5,754 bases of DNA from Candidatus Sordicultor aquaticus (GTDB taxonomy: Bacteria > Atribacterota > Atribacteria > Atribacterales > Caldatribacteriaceae). Positions 1 to 4,976 of the stretch are shown piece by piece (position 1 is the first letter of the stretch; every line of letters starts with the position of its first letter). The notes under the pieces are model-generated. The model had not been told where the DNA came from. It was given only the letters and a program-made list of their open reading frames with translations, and searched no databases. Location: NCBI GenBank assembly GCA_018056825.1, contig JAGPEW010000056.1, forward strand, positions 1 through 5,754, read 5' to 3'. Both the position numbers and the translations under genes were made by a program.

Positions 1-226
1 GCTGGAGGTCATCGCTCCTCATCGGCCAGAAGAAAAAGAACTTAACTTCTCTGCCTCTTTTCATCTGGCTCTGGCCACTTCTAACGTAGAAGAAGCCCAT
101 AAAGAGCTAATGAAAAAGGGAGTAAAGTTCACTCTCCCTCCCACCCAAAGTGGAGAGTTCAAATACGCCTATTTTTCTGGACCAATGGGAGAAACTCTGG
201 AAATAGTGGAAAGGATAAAAAGCTAA
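1..226 (+). CDS. VOC (glyoxalase/bleomycin-resistance fold) protein, C-terminal part
   Basis: This is the 3' end of a gene whose start lies outside the window; the reading frame begins at base 2 and stops at TAA (224-226), leaving 74 residues. The visible piece is one beta-alpha-beta-beta-beta module of the vicinal oxygen chelate fold. It begins with a strand containing HLALATSNVEEA, whose His is a typical metal ligand; a helix (EEAHKELMKKGVKF) follows; it ends with YFSGPMGETLEIVER, where the Glu of LEIVE is the usual second metal ligand of the half-site. This matches the C-terminal module of glyoxalase I-like, methylmalonyl-CoA epimerase-like and dioxygenase-like proteins. The substrate cannot be told from this part. 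It is convergent with the minus-strand small gene, and the two stop codons overlap (223-226). No functional link to the neighbouring genes is evident. Confidence 0.8.
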   Translation, partial: LEVIAPHRPEEKELNFSASFHLALATSNVEEAHKELMKKGVKFTLPPTQSGEFKYAYFSGPMGETLEIVERIKS

Positions 227-531
227 TTAGGAAGCTCTTTTTTAATAAAAGAGAAGAGAGCTTCTCTTTCTGCCTCTGGAATTTCATCTCCCTCTATGGT
301 CACACCATAGCGAGGAGAGAGAAGAACTTGATGGATGGGGGTGGGGTCGTATCCTCCCCACCCCGCAATATGCGACCACCTTTTTCCTAAAACCTCGCTG
401 AACCATACCCTCACGCCATAGCGAGAGTAGATTTCTTCGGCTATCACTTCCAGTTTCTCTTCTCTATAAAGTCCCTGTACCTTTTCCTCTATTTGCTTAA
501 TCCACTTCTCAAACTCGTAAGTCTCTTTCAC
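223..531 (-). CDS. small conserved-looking protein of unknown function, coupled to hydG
   Basis: I do not recognise this family. With GTG at 531-529 as start it encodes 102 residues. That start is preferred because AGAGGA (541-546) lies 9 bases upstream, whereas the alternative TTG at 540-538 directly abuts the same Shine-Dalgarno. The gene begins 20 bases inside the 3' end of the hydG homologue, so it is probably translationally coupled and co-transcribed. The protein is soluble and acidic, with no signal peptide or membrane segment. Residues 1-40 look helical and highly charged (EFEKWIKQIEEKVQGLY). The middle part is rich in aromatic residues and glycine (RYGVRVWF, HIAGWGGYDP), resembling a small alpha/beta domain. 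It ends with an amphipathic helix (EAEREALFSFIKKEL). It has no Cys, so it is unlikely to bind an Fe-S cluster. A partner or accessory role for the upstream radical SAM protein is inferred from coupling only. Confidence 0.72.
   Translation of the reverse strand: MKETYEFEKWIKQIEEKVQGLYREEKLEVIAEEIYSRYGVRVWFSEVLGKRWSHIAGWGGYDPTPIHQVLLSPRYGVTIEGDEIPEAEREALFSFIKKELPN
231..264 (+). terminator. possible hairpin at the convergent gene ends
   Basis: GAAGCTCT (231-238) and AGAGCTTC (257-264) form a perfect 8-bp inverted repeat. The space between contains a second, nested possibility, CTCTTTT/AAAAGAG (235-241 and 247-253). It starts 5 bases after the plus-strand stop codon, inside the 3' end of the converging gene, so it could end the plus-strand transcript. 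The following bases (TCTTTCTG) are only moderately T-rich, so a canonical intrinsic terminator is not certain. Confidence 0.35.
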
Positions 532-1966
532 CTTTTTCAATCCTCTGTAAATATTCTTCTACTTTAGGTTTTATCCCATCTTTAAGGCTGGATAGGTGCT
601 CTTGGATGACTTTTTCTCCTATCTCTTTAGTTTGAGGAGAAGCATAATCTTCCAGATATTCTTTAAAAGTCAAAATGGCATTAGGAATACAGAAATAGTG
701 GATTTTACCTTTTTTAGCTATTTCCATAAAGTGTTCTCCAGTCCTTCCACAACGATAATCGGCAGTGCAAAAAGAAGTGATATACCCCATTTGGGCCAGC
801 TCCCGAATTACTTCGTCTAAAGAACGAGGGTCTCCAATTTGAAATTGTTGACGCTCTAACTCCTGCTCACTCTGGCTATCACTATAAGCTCCAATACCAA
901 TACGAGTGGAGGCATCAATTTGGGTGCACCCCACCGGAATCACATCTCGTCGGATGTGAGCTGGCTCTCGAGCAGTGAGTATCATCCCGGTGTAAGGCAC
1001 AGAAAGTCTGATAACGGTAACCAGACGTTTAAAGTCTCGGTCAGACACCCGGTATTTGGTTTCTTCCACTAAAGGAGTGTTGACTGCTGGCTCTAAGCGA
1101 GGGAAAGATATAGTATGAGGGCCAACTCCAGCAAAATGTTTTTCTAAATCGATGGTGTGATAAAGAAGCCCCATCACTTCAAACTTCCAATCGTATAAGC
1201 CAAAGAGAGCTCCAATAGCCACATCATCAATTCCTGCTTCTTGAGCTCGATGGAGAGCATATAATCTCCATTGGTAGTTGGACTTTATTCCTGAGGGGTG
1301 AAGCCGTCGATAAGTTTCATGGTGATAAGTTTCCTGGAAAACCTGGAAAGTCCCAATGCCCACCTCTTTTAGAATCTTATACCGGGCCACATCCATAGGA
1401 GCAGCATTGACATTTACTCTTCTAATTTCTCCATTCCCCACTTTAGTATCATAAATGGTTTGAATGGTACTTGCAATATAGTCGGCGTCAGAGATAGGGT
1501 GCTCTCCATAGACCACTACCAATCTCTTATGCCCCAAGGACACTAAAACCTCGGTTTCTTTCCTCACTTCTTCTAAAGTCAAACGATGTCTTTTTTGCAA
1601 ATCATTTTCCCGGCGGAAACCACAATACTGGCAATTGTTAACACAGAAATTACTGCAGTAAAGAGGAGCAAAAGTTACTATCCTATCTCCATAAACACTT
1701 CTTTTTATCTCTCCTCCTGCCCGGAACATCTCTTCCCACAGCTCTTCATCCTCTACATTTAATAACGTAGCAGTCTCTTCAGGCTCCAGGCGCTCAAGAG
1801 ATAGCGATTTAGCAATGATGTCTCGCACTCTTTGGGGCTCGGGGTTACGGTTTTTCTGCAACAGCTTTTCTATTTCTTCATCGTTTATAAAGTCTCTTCC
1901 CCCCTCTAAGAACTTTTCGTTTTCTTCTTCCTTAACGATGCTGTCCATCCATTCCTGAACTTTCAT
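509..1966 (-). CDS. hydG: HydG-family radical SAM tyrosine lyase, variant auxiliary-cluster motif
   Basis: HydG cleaves tyrosine to p-cresol and dehydroglycine, and makes CO and cyanide on an auxiliary Fe-S cluster for the [FeFe]-hydrogenase H-cluster. This 485-residue protein has HydG length and layout and is longer than ThiH. It has an N-terminal helical region (1-95), the radical SAM CX3CX2C motif at Cys108/Cys112/Cys115 (CVNNCQYCGF), a SAM-barrel YGEHP motif near 153, FQETYHHETY (211-220), a barrel ending around 360, and the C-terminal HydG signature SFCTADYRCGRTGEHFM to NAILTFKEYL. The usual C-X2-C-X22-C there reads Cys400-X2-Asp403-X22-Cys426, with an extra Cys406 in a position that is normally not Cys. 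Cys104 is also an extra cysteine. The ATG start has GGAAGG 8 bases upstream. The gene follows a leader with promoter and terminator hairpin. Family membership is firm. A standard H-cluster role is less certain because of the lost cysteine, and hydE, hydF and hydA are not in the window. Confidence 0.9.
   Translation of the reverse strand: MKVQEWMDSIVKEEENEKFLEGGRDFINDEEIEKLLQKNRNPEPQRVRDIIAKSLSLERLEPEETATLLNVEDEELWEEMFRAGGEIKRSVYGDRIVTFAPLYCSNFCVNNCQYCGFRRENDLQKRHRLTLEEVRKETEVLVSLGHKRLVVVYGEHPISDADYIASTIQTIYDTKVGNGEIRRVNVNAAPMDVARYKILKEVGIGTFQVFQETYHHETYRRLHPSGIKSNYQWRLYALHRAQEAGIDDVAIGALFGLYDWKFEVMGLLYHTIDLEKHFAGVGPHTISFPRLEPAVNTPLVEETKYRVSDRDFKRLVTVIRLSVPYTGMILTAREPAHIRRDVIPVGCTQIDASTRIGIGAYSDSQSEQELERQQFQIGDPRSLDEVIRELAQMGYITSFCTADYRCGRTGEHFMEIAKKGKIHYFCIPNAILTFKEYLEDYASPQTKEIGEKVIQEHLSSLKDGIKPKVEEYLQRIEKGERDLRV
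541..546 (-). promoter_or_regulatory. ribosome binding site deciding the start of the small gene
   Basis: AGAGGA lies within the hydG coding sequence. It directly abuts the TTG at 540-538 but is 9 bases from the GTG at 531-529, which makes GTG the likely start and shortens the small protein to 102 residues. Confidence 0.6.
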
Positions 1967-1986
1967 TCTTCTCGCCTTCCTTTCCC

Positions 1987-2032
1987 AAAAAAATAATGCC
2001 TGGCCCTACGGTTGAGGTAGAACCAGGCATTA
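1987..2032 (-). terminator. strong intrinsic terminator hairpin in the hydG leader
   Basis: On the minus strand TAATGCCTGG (2032-2023) pairs perfectly with CCAGGCATTA (2003-1994). The stem continues inward with two U-G wobbles (2022-2021 with 2005-2004) and CUAC/GUAG (2020-2017 with 2009-2006). This gives about 16 pairs closed by a 7-base loop (2016-2010). Seven T residues follow immediately (1993-1987). It ends a few bases before the hydG ribosome binding site, with no room for another promoter between it and hydG. It could end transcripts from the tRNA operon, or work as a regulated attenuator for hydG, or both. Confidence 0.85.
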
Positions 2033-2107
2033 AATATTTTCTACCCTTGGTTTCAGAAAATTTTCCTCACCGCAGGTTCTCTTGATCACTATTCAAATAA
2101 TATAACC
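1987..2107 (-). promoter_or_regulatory. candidate attenuator/riboswitch-type leader of hydG
   Basis: The predicted transcript from the promoter at 2142-2114 runs about 120 bases to the terminator T-tract. It holds mutually exclusive pairings. GGGUAGAA (2046-2039) can pair with UUCUACCU (2022-2015), which would open the terminator. AGAACC (2080-2075) can also pair with GGUUCU (2024-2019). An upstream hairpin, GGU-g-AGGAA-AAU-UUUCU-gaa-ACC, flanked by ACCU and GGGU, could sequester the antiterminator strand. I could not match it to a riboswitch class I know, nor to a T-box, because the UGGNACC core is absent. The ligand, if any, is unknown. The architecture is seen in the sequence; regulation is inferred. 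Confidence 0.5.
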
Positions 2108-2113
2108 AAATAG

Positions 2114-2142
2114 ATACTATATAAAATTCCCTAAAATGTCAA
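2114..2142 (-). promoter_or_regulatory. sigma-70-type promoter for the hydG leader
   Basis: A perfect TTGACA -35 box (2142-2137) is followed, after 17 bases, by TAGTAT (2119-2114). An alternative -10, TATAGT (2121-2116), has a 15-base spacer. Transcription would start near 2107, downstream of the tRNA operon and upstream of the terminator hairpin. hydG expression from it must therefore read through the hairpin. Confidence 0.6.
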
Positions 2143-2221
2143 ATAAAATTGAGGTTGTTGGAAAAATATCTAAAGACGAAAACCGCTAAAGAAGGGGGCC
2201 GTAGATCATTTTATCTATTTA

Positions 2222-2297
2222 TGGTGGGCGACACTGGACTCGAACCAGTGGCCTCTTCCGCGTCAAGGAAGCATTCTTCCTCTGAACTAGTCGCCCA
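2222..2297 (-). tRNA. tRNA-Val(GAC)
   Basis: The acceptor arms TGGGCGA and TCGCCCA pair fully and the CCA end is encoded (2224-2222). The anticodon stem CTTCC/GGAAG encloses loop TTGACGC, giving anticodon GAC. The T arm is CACTG-GTTCGAGTC-CAGTG. The first pair U1-A72 is less common than G1-C72. It is the last gene of the five-tRNA operon, 17 bases after tRNA-Cys. Confidence 0.95.
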
Positions 2298-2314
2298 TTA
2301 AATACAATACTTTT

Positions 2315-2389
2315 TGGAGGCGGCACTCGGACTTGAACCGAGGATGAAGGATTTGCAGTCCTCTGCCTTAGCCGCTTGGCTATGCCGCC
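2315..2389 (-). tRNA. tRNA-Cys(GCA)
   Basis: Acceptor GGCGGCA/TGCCGCC is followed by discriminator U73 and encoded CCA. The anticodon stem GAGGA/TCCTT encloses CTGCAAA, giving GCA. U73 is the expected identity base for cysteine tRNA. It lies 5 bases downstream of tRNA-Gly. Confidence 0.95.
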
Positions 2390-2394
2390 CTCGA

Positions 2395-2470
2395 TGGAGC
2401 GGAAGACGGGATTTGAACCCGCGACCCCCACCTTGGCAAGGTGATGCTCTACCACCTGAGCTACTTCCGC
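2395..2470 (-). tRNA. tRNA-Gly(GCC)
   Basis: Acceptor GCGGAAG/CTTCCGC has discriminator U73 and encoded CCA. The D arm is GCTC-AGGTGGTA-GAGC. The anticodon stem TCACC/GGTGG encloses TTGCCAA, giving GCC. The T arm is GCGGG-TTTGAAT-CCCGT. It lies 6 bases downstream of tRNA-Phe. Confidence 0.96.
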
Positions 2471-2476
2471 CCATTA

Positions 2477-2552
2477 TGGTGCCGAGACCCAGAGTCGAAC
2501 TGGGGACGCAAGGATTTTCAGTCCTTCGCTCTACCTACTGAGCTATCTCGGC
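2477..2552 (-). tRNA. tRNA-Phe(GAA)
   Basis: Acceptor GCCGAGA/TCTCGGC has discriminator A73 and encoded CCA. The D arm is GCTC-AGTAGGTA-GAGC. The anticodon stem AAGGA/TCCTT encloses CTGAAAA, giving GAA. The T arm is CCCAG-TTCGACT-CTGGG. It lies 16 bases downstream of tRNA-Asp. Confidence 0.96.
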
Positions 2553-2568
2553 ATACTCAAAACCACTT

Positions 2569-2647
2569 TGGCGGGGTCGACGGGATTTGAACCCGCGATC
2601 TTCAACGTGACAGGCTGACGTGTTAGGCCAGGCTACACCACGACCCC
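2569..2647 (-). tRNA. tRNA-Asp(GTC)
   Basis: Acceptor GGGGTCG/CGACCCC has discriminator G73, the aspartate identity base, and encoded CCA. The anticodon stem TCAGC/GTTGA encloses CTGTCAC, giving GTC. The D stem GTGT/ACAC closes an unusually long 11-base loop (AGCCTGGCCTA), making the gene 79 bases long. It is the first gene of the tRNA operon and starts about 10 bases after the promoter -10 box. Confidence 0.95.
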
Positions 2648-2657
2648 GTGCTTTTCT

Positions 2658-2686
2658 ATTTTAATAGGTAAAGCTGATTTTGGCAA
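2658..2686 (-). promoter_or_regulatory. promoter of the tRNA operon
   Basis: TTGCCA (2686-2681) and TAAAAT (2663-2658) are separated by exactly 17 bases; each differs from the sigma-70 consensus at one position. The start site would lie just before tRNA-Asp. It sits in the 61-base gap after the lipM stop codon, where I see no clear terminator, so read-through from the glycine cleavage operon is possible. Confidence 0.75.
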
Positions 2687-2708
2687 GAGGTAAAAATAAA
2701 TTCGGTGA

Positions 2709-3494
2709 TTATCTTTCGGTGTGATACGAAGAATCCGGATAATATTTGGTAGAAAAAAGCTCTCCTGCTTTTTGTAACTCATCAGCCCCCCACTTCCCCC
2801 CTTCTACCTCTACGCCCCACTCTTCTTTTAAGCTTTTTAAAAGTAATTGGTAAATTTCCTGTTTCTCCGGTAAAGGAGAAAGAATCTCGCCAAGAGGAAG
2901 AAAATTACTTTCCAGCTCTTTTTTAACTTTTTCTCTTTCTTTAAAACAAGAGGCAATCTCTTCTCTATCTGCTTCTAAAACAAAAGAGGCCTGAAAGAGA
3001 TTACCTTTCTCTCCTCGAGCCTGAGCTACTCCCATAATTTTCTTTCCCCCTACCATTATCTCGTGAGAAACATGGATAGAAAAGCAATAAGGAGAAGAAG
3101 TATACAGGCCTGATTCTACTTTTTTATCTACTTTTATACCCATTTTTTCCATCATCCGAGTTAGAACTTTTTGCAGTTCCTCATAATAAAAAGTATGTTG
3201 CTTAAAAGAAACAGAAGGGATAAACAAACTGAAAGTAACTTCCTTATCATGTAAAATAGCTCTTCCCCCAGTGGGTCGGCGCACCAAAGGAAGGTTTTTA
3301 GTTTTAAGGTATTCAAAATCTATTTCTGTGGTTTTTTGGAATCTCCCCACCGAGAGGGTTTTCTCTCTCCACTCAAAGAAACGCACGGTCAAAGGAGTAT
3401 CCAAAGAGCCTGTCTCCAGGAGCGCCTCATCTCTACTCATATTTTCATAACCAGAGAGAGGAGGATCAATGAGAGCTCTAACTACTCTTGTCAT
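2709..3494 (-). CDS. lipM: LipM-type octanoyl/lipoyl transferase (biotin/lipoate ligase fold)
   Basis: This cofactor transferase attaches octanoate, the lipoate precursor, or lipoate to the lysine of lipoyl domains. The 261-residue protein shows the LipM/LplA fold. It has an N-terminal NMSRDEALLE segment (18-27), SVGRFQ (48-53), and the substrate loop RRPTGGRAILHDKEVTFSL (72-90), which is the LipM version rather than the RRxSGGGAVYHD of typical LplA. Cys137 in SSPYCFSIHVSHEIMVGGKK aligns with the acyl-thioester cysteine of LipM, and Lys151/Lys152 lie just before MGVAQAR. The cysteine favours an acyl-carrier-protein-dependent octanoyltransferase over an ATP-dependent ligase. The ATG overlaps the gcvH stop (ATGA, 3494-3491) and lacks a good own Shine-Dalgarno, so translation is probably coupled to gcvH, its likely main substrate. 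Octanoyl transfer would still need a lipoyl synthase (LipA), which is not visible here. A lipoate ligase with a coincidental Cys is the alternative. Confidence 0.85.
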   Translation of the reverse strand: MTRVVRALIDPPLSGYENMSRDEALLETGSLDTPLTVRFFEWREKTLSVGRFQKTTEIDFEYLKTKNLPLVRRPTGGRAILHDKEVTFSLFIPSVSFKQHTFYYEELQKVLTRMMEKMGIKVDKKVESGLYTSSPYCFSIHVSHEIMVGGKKIMGVAQARGEKGNLFQASFVLEADREEIASCFKEREKVKKELESNFLPLGEILSPLPEKQEIYQLLLKSLKEEWGVEVEGGKWGADELQKAGELFSTKYYPDSSYHTER

Positions 3495-3871
3495 TGGGTT
3501 TTAAGAAAGGCTTCGTATTCCTCTTTATTCATCAAATTTTTAAATTCCTCTTCGTTTTCCGGTTGAATTTTACAAATCCAACCCTCTCCGTAAGGACTTT
3601 GATTGATTAGTTCTGGCTTCTTATCTAATTCTTTGTTTACTTCTATCACTTCTCCAGAAAGAGGAGCGTATAAATAGGAAACTGTTTTTATGGACTCCAC
3701 TTCTCCTATTCTATCTCCTTTTTTTACTTTCTTACCCACATCCGGTAGCTCCACGAATACTACATCTCCTAACTCATTTTGAGCATAATCAGTAATCCCA
3801 CAAATAACCACACCTTCCTTTTTTACCCAAAAATGCTCTCGGGTATAAAGTAAACCATCAGGAATATTCAT
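3491..3871 (-). CDS. gcvH: glycine cleavage system H-protein (lipoyl carrier)
   Basis: GcvH carries lipoate on one lysine and shuttles the aminomethyl group between P-, T- and L-proteins. The 126 residues are normal length. The sequence holds YTREHFWVKKEG (9-20), GITDYAQNELGDVVFVELPDVG (25-46), and the lipoylation motif GEVESIKTVSYLYAPLSGEV with Lys62 as the modified residue. The C-terminal YGEGWICKI completes the fold. An excellent ribosome site, AAAGGAGG (3888-3881), sits 9 bases upstream inside the end of gcvT, and the start overlaps the gcvT stop (ATGA). The gene is flanked by gcvT and a lipoyl transferase, which suggests that H-protein is made and modified together with its partners. Cys24 and Cys117 are not part of any known motif. 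Besides glycine cleavage, aminomethyl-H-protein is reported to supply the dithiomethylamine ligand of the H-cluster, relevant to the nearby hydG homologue. Confidence 0.97.
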   Translation of the reverse strand: MNIPDGLLYTREHFWVKKEGVVICGITDYAQNELGDVVFVELPDVGKKVKKGDRIGEVESIKTVSYLYAPLSGEVIEVNKELDKKPELINQSPYGEGWICKIQPENEEEFKNLMNKEEYEAFLKTQ

Positions 3872-4965
3872 ATCGATAAACCTCCTTTCGCAAAAGGTAA
3901 GCCTATTATTCTTGCTTCCAGCTTAGTCCGAGGGGCAGCTACCAGCAAGGTATTTCCTTCTACACCATAGATAGGGTTGACAAACCCCAGAGCTAAAACT
4001 TTATGCCAGGAAAAAGAATAGTTACCACTGGTCACATAACCACAAGGCATCCCTTCTTTCGTGTAAAGGGGATAACCATAACGAGGGATTCTCCGTCCTA
4101 AAATTTCTAATCCCACCAGCTTCTTTTTCGAACCTTCTTCCTTTTCTAAAAGAAGGGGCTTTTTACCAATAAAATCATCTTTCTCCCAATCTATAAGGTC
4201 CTCTCTTCCCAACTCCAAGGGAGTAGTAGTCTCATCTATCTCCTGACCATAAAGAGGAAAAGTGGCTTCAAAGCGCAAGAGATCTCTTGCTCCTAGTCCA
4301 CATAACGCACCCCCTCGGCTTTCCACCTCTTCTACCAGTTTTTTCCACCATTCCAAACCCAAAGATACATCGCTCATTATCTCAAACCCATCTTCTCGAG
4401 AAAAAGCAAGATGGATTATTCGAAACCCAGGAGAGAATTGCCGGAAAGAAAACTTTGGCCAATTATCATTGGGAACCGGGAACAATTGCCTCACTATTTG
4501 CTGGGCTTGAGGACCTTGCAGAGCAAAAAACGTCTTTTTTTCCGTTACATCTTCTACTTCTACTTCCCATTTCTGATTCTTTATCAGATAATCGAGCCAG
4601 TGGAAAAGTTTTTCCCGTGCTCCAGCATTGGAAACCAAAATCCACTCTTCTTTTTCTCTGAAGATAGTCGTTCCGTCTACTATTCCCCCTCGCCAGTTGA
4701 GAAAAAAAGTGTATTTCCCTTTTCCTTCCTTAATTTTAGACACTTGGCGGCAAGTAGCATAATCCAAAAAAGAAGTTACCTCTTTGCCTCGCAGAAAAAA
4801 TTTTCCCAGATGGGAAATATCAAAGAGTCCACAACTATTGATACAGCTAAAATACTCCTCCCGGATACTACGATAATAAAGAGGCATCTCCCAACCAGAA
4901 AATACCCCCATTCGAGCCCCCAGGGAGCGATGAAAATCAGAAAGAGGTAACTTCTTAAGCGCCAT
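3868..4965 (-). CDS. gcvT: GcvT-family aminomethyltransferase with altered active site
   Basis: T-protein releases ammonia from aminomethyl-lipoyl-H and moves the methylene to tetrahydrofolate. The 365 residues have family length and order: GARMGVFSGWEMPLYY (16-31), GLFDISHLGKFFLRG (46-60), the folate-site loop GGIVDG (93-98), LVSNAGAREK (110-119), FALQGPQA (147-154), GLGARDLLRFEATFPLYGQE (223-242), TTTPLELG (246-253), and the C-terminal barrel with GYVTSGNYS (309-317). Arg227 and Glu195 of the folate site are kept. Two departures stand out. The usual GG-x-x-D-D has Gly98 instead of the second Asp, the residue thought to position folate N10. The GYTGE motif is AFSRE (187-191), changing its Tyr to Phe188. 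SPTL after the VTSG motif reads SFSW. AAGGAAGG (4977-4970) is the ribosome site and overlaps the lpd stop codon. Family membership is certain; full T-protein activity is not. Confidence 0.93.
   Translation of the reverse strand: MALKKLPLSDFHRSLGARMGVFSGWEMPLYYRSIREEYFSCINSCGLFDISHLGKFFLRGKEVTSFLDYATCRQVSKIKEGKGKYTFFLNWRGGIVDGTTIFREKEEWILVSNAGAREKLFHWLDYLIKNQKWEVEVEDVTEKKTFFALQGPQAQQIVRQLFPVPNDNWPKFSFRQFSPGFRIIHLAFSREDGFEIMSDVSLGLEWWKKLVEEVESRGGALCGLGARDLLRFEATFPLYGQEIDETTTPLELGREDLIDWEKDDFIGKKPLLLEKEEGSKKKLVGLEILGRRIPRYGYPLYTKEGMPCGYVTSGNYSFSWHKVLALGFVNPIYGVEGNTLLVAAPRTKLEARIIGLPFAKGGLSI
3881..3888 (-). promoter_or_regulatory. strong ribosome binding site of gcvH
   Basis: AAAGGAGG matches the anti-Shine-Dalgarno almost fully and sits 9 bases before the gcvH ATG, inside the last codons of gcvT. 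It should give H-protein higher translation than gcvT or lipM, fitting its role as the substrate carrier needed in excess. Confidence 0.8.
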
Positions 4966-4976
4966 CTAACCTTCCT

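Noticed and set aside
596..820. Plus-strand reading frame of 74 codons
   Set aside because: Antisense to the conserved C-terminal region of the HydG homologue; no protein-like features.
509..1966. ThiH (thiamine 2-iminoacetate synthase) as an alternative call
   Set aside because: The protein is about 100 residues longer than typical ThiH and carries the HydG-specific C-terminal GRTGEHFM to NAILTFKEYL block.
1994..2032. Purine-riboswitch-like string UUCUACC...ACCGUA in the hairpin
   Set aside because: The P1 and P2 helices, the UAUAA junction and the GACUA segment are missing; the string is explained by the terminator stem and loop.
2055..2090. SAM-I-like fragment AUCAAGAGA ... UGAAACC in the hydG leader
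   Set aside because: The GGCAACC core, the kink-turn helix and the closing P1 strand are absent, so the match is too partial to claim a SAM riboswitch despite the attractive link to a SAM enzyme.
2219..2541. Open reading frames on both strands across the tRNA cluster, including a plus-strand one with RRDLNPRPPPWQGDALPPELLP-like text
   Set aside because: These are translations of tRNA genes and their antisense; the phrase is a well-known artefact of conserved tRNA T-arms. The five cloverleaf structures explain the sequence fully.
2701..2721. Short direct repeat TTCGGTG x2 at the lipM end
   Set aside because: Only 7 bases, one copy within coding sequence; no flanking structure to suggest an operator or insertion scar.
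3336..3566. Plus-strand reading frame of 76 codons
   Set aside because: Antisense to the lipM and gcvH overlap, both clearly coding.
4262..4950. Three overlapping plus-strand reading frames of 82 to 179 codons
   Set aside because: They lie antisense to gcvT, which has strong family similarity along its whole length; their products have no domain-like pattern and no ribosome site was seen.
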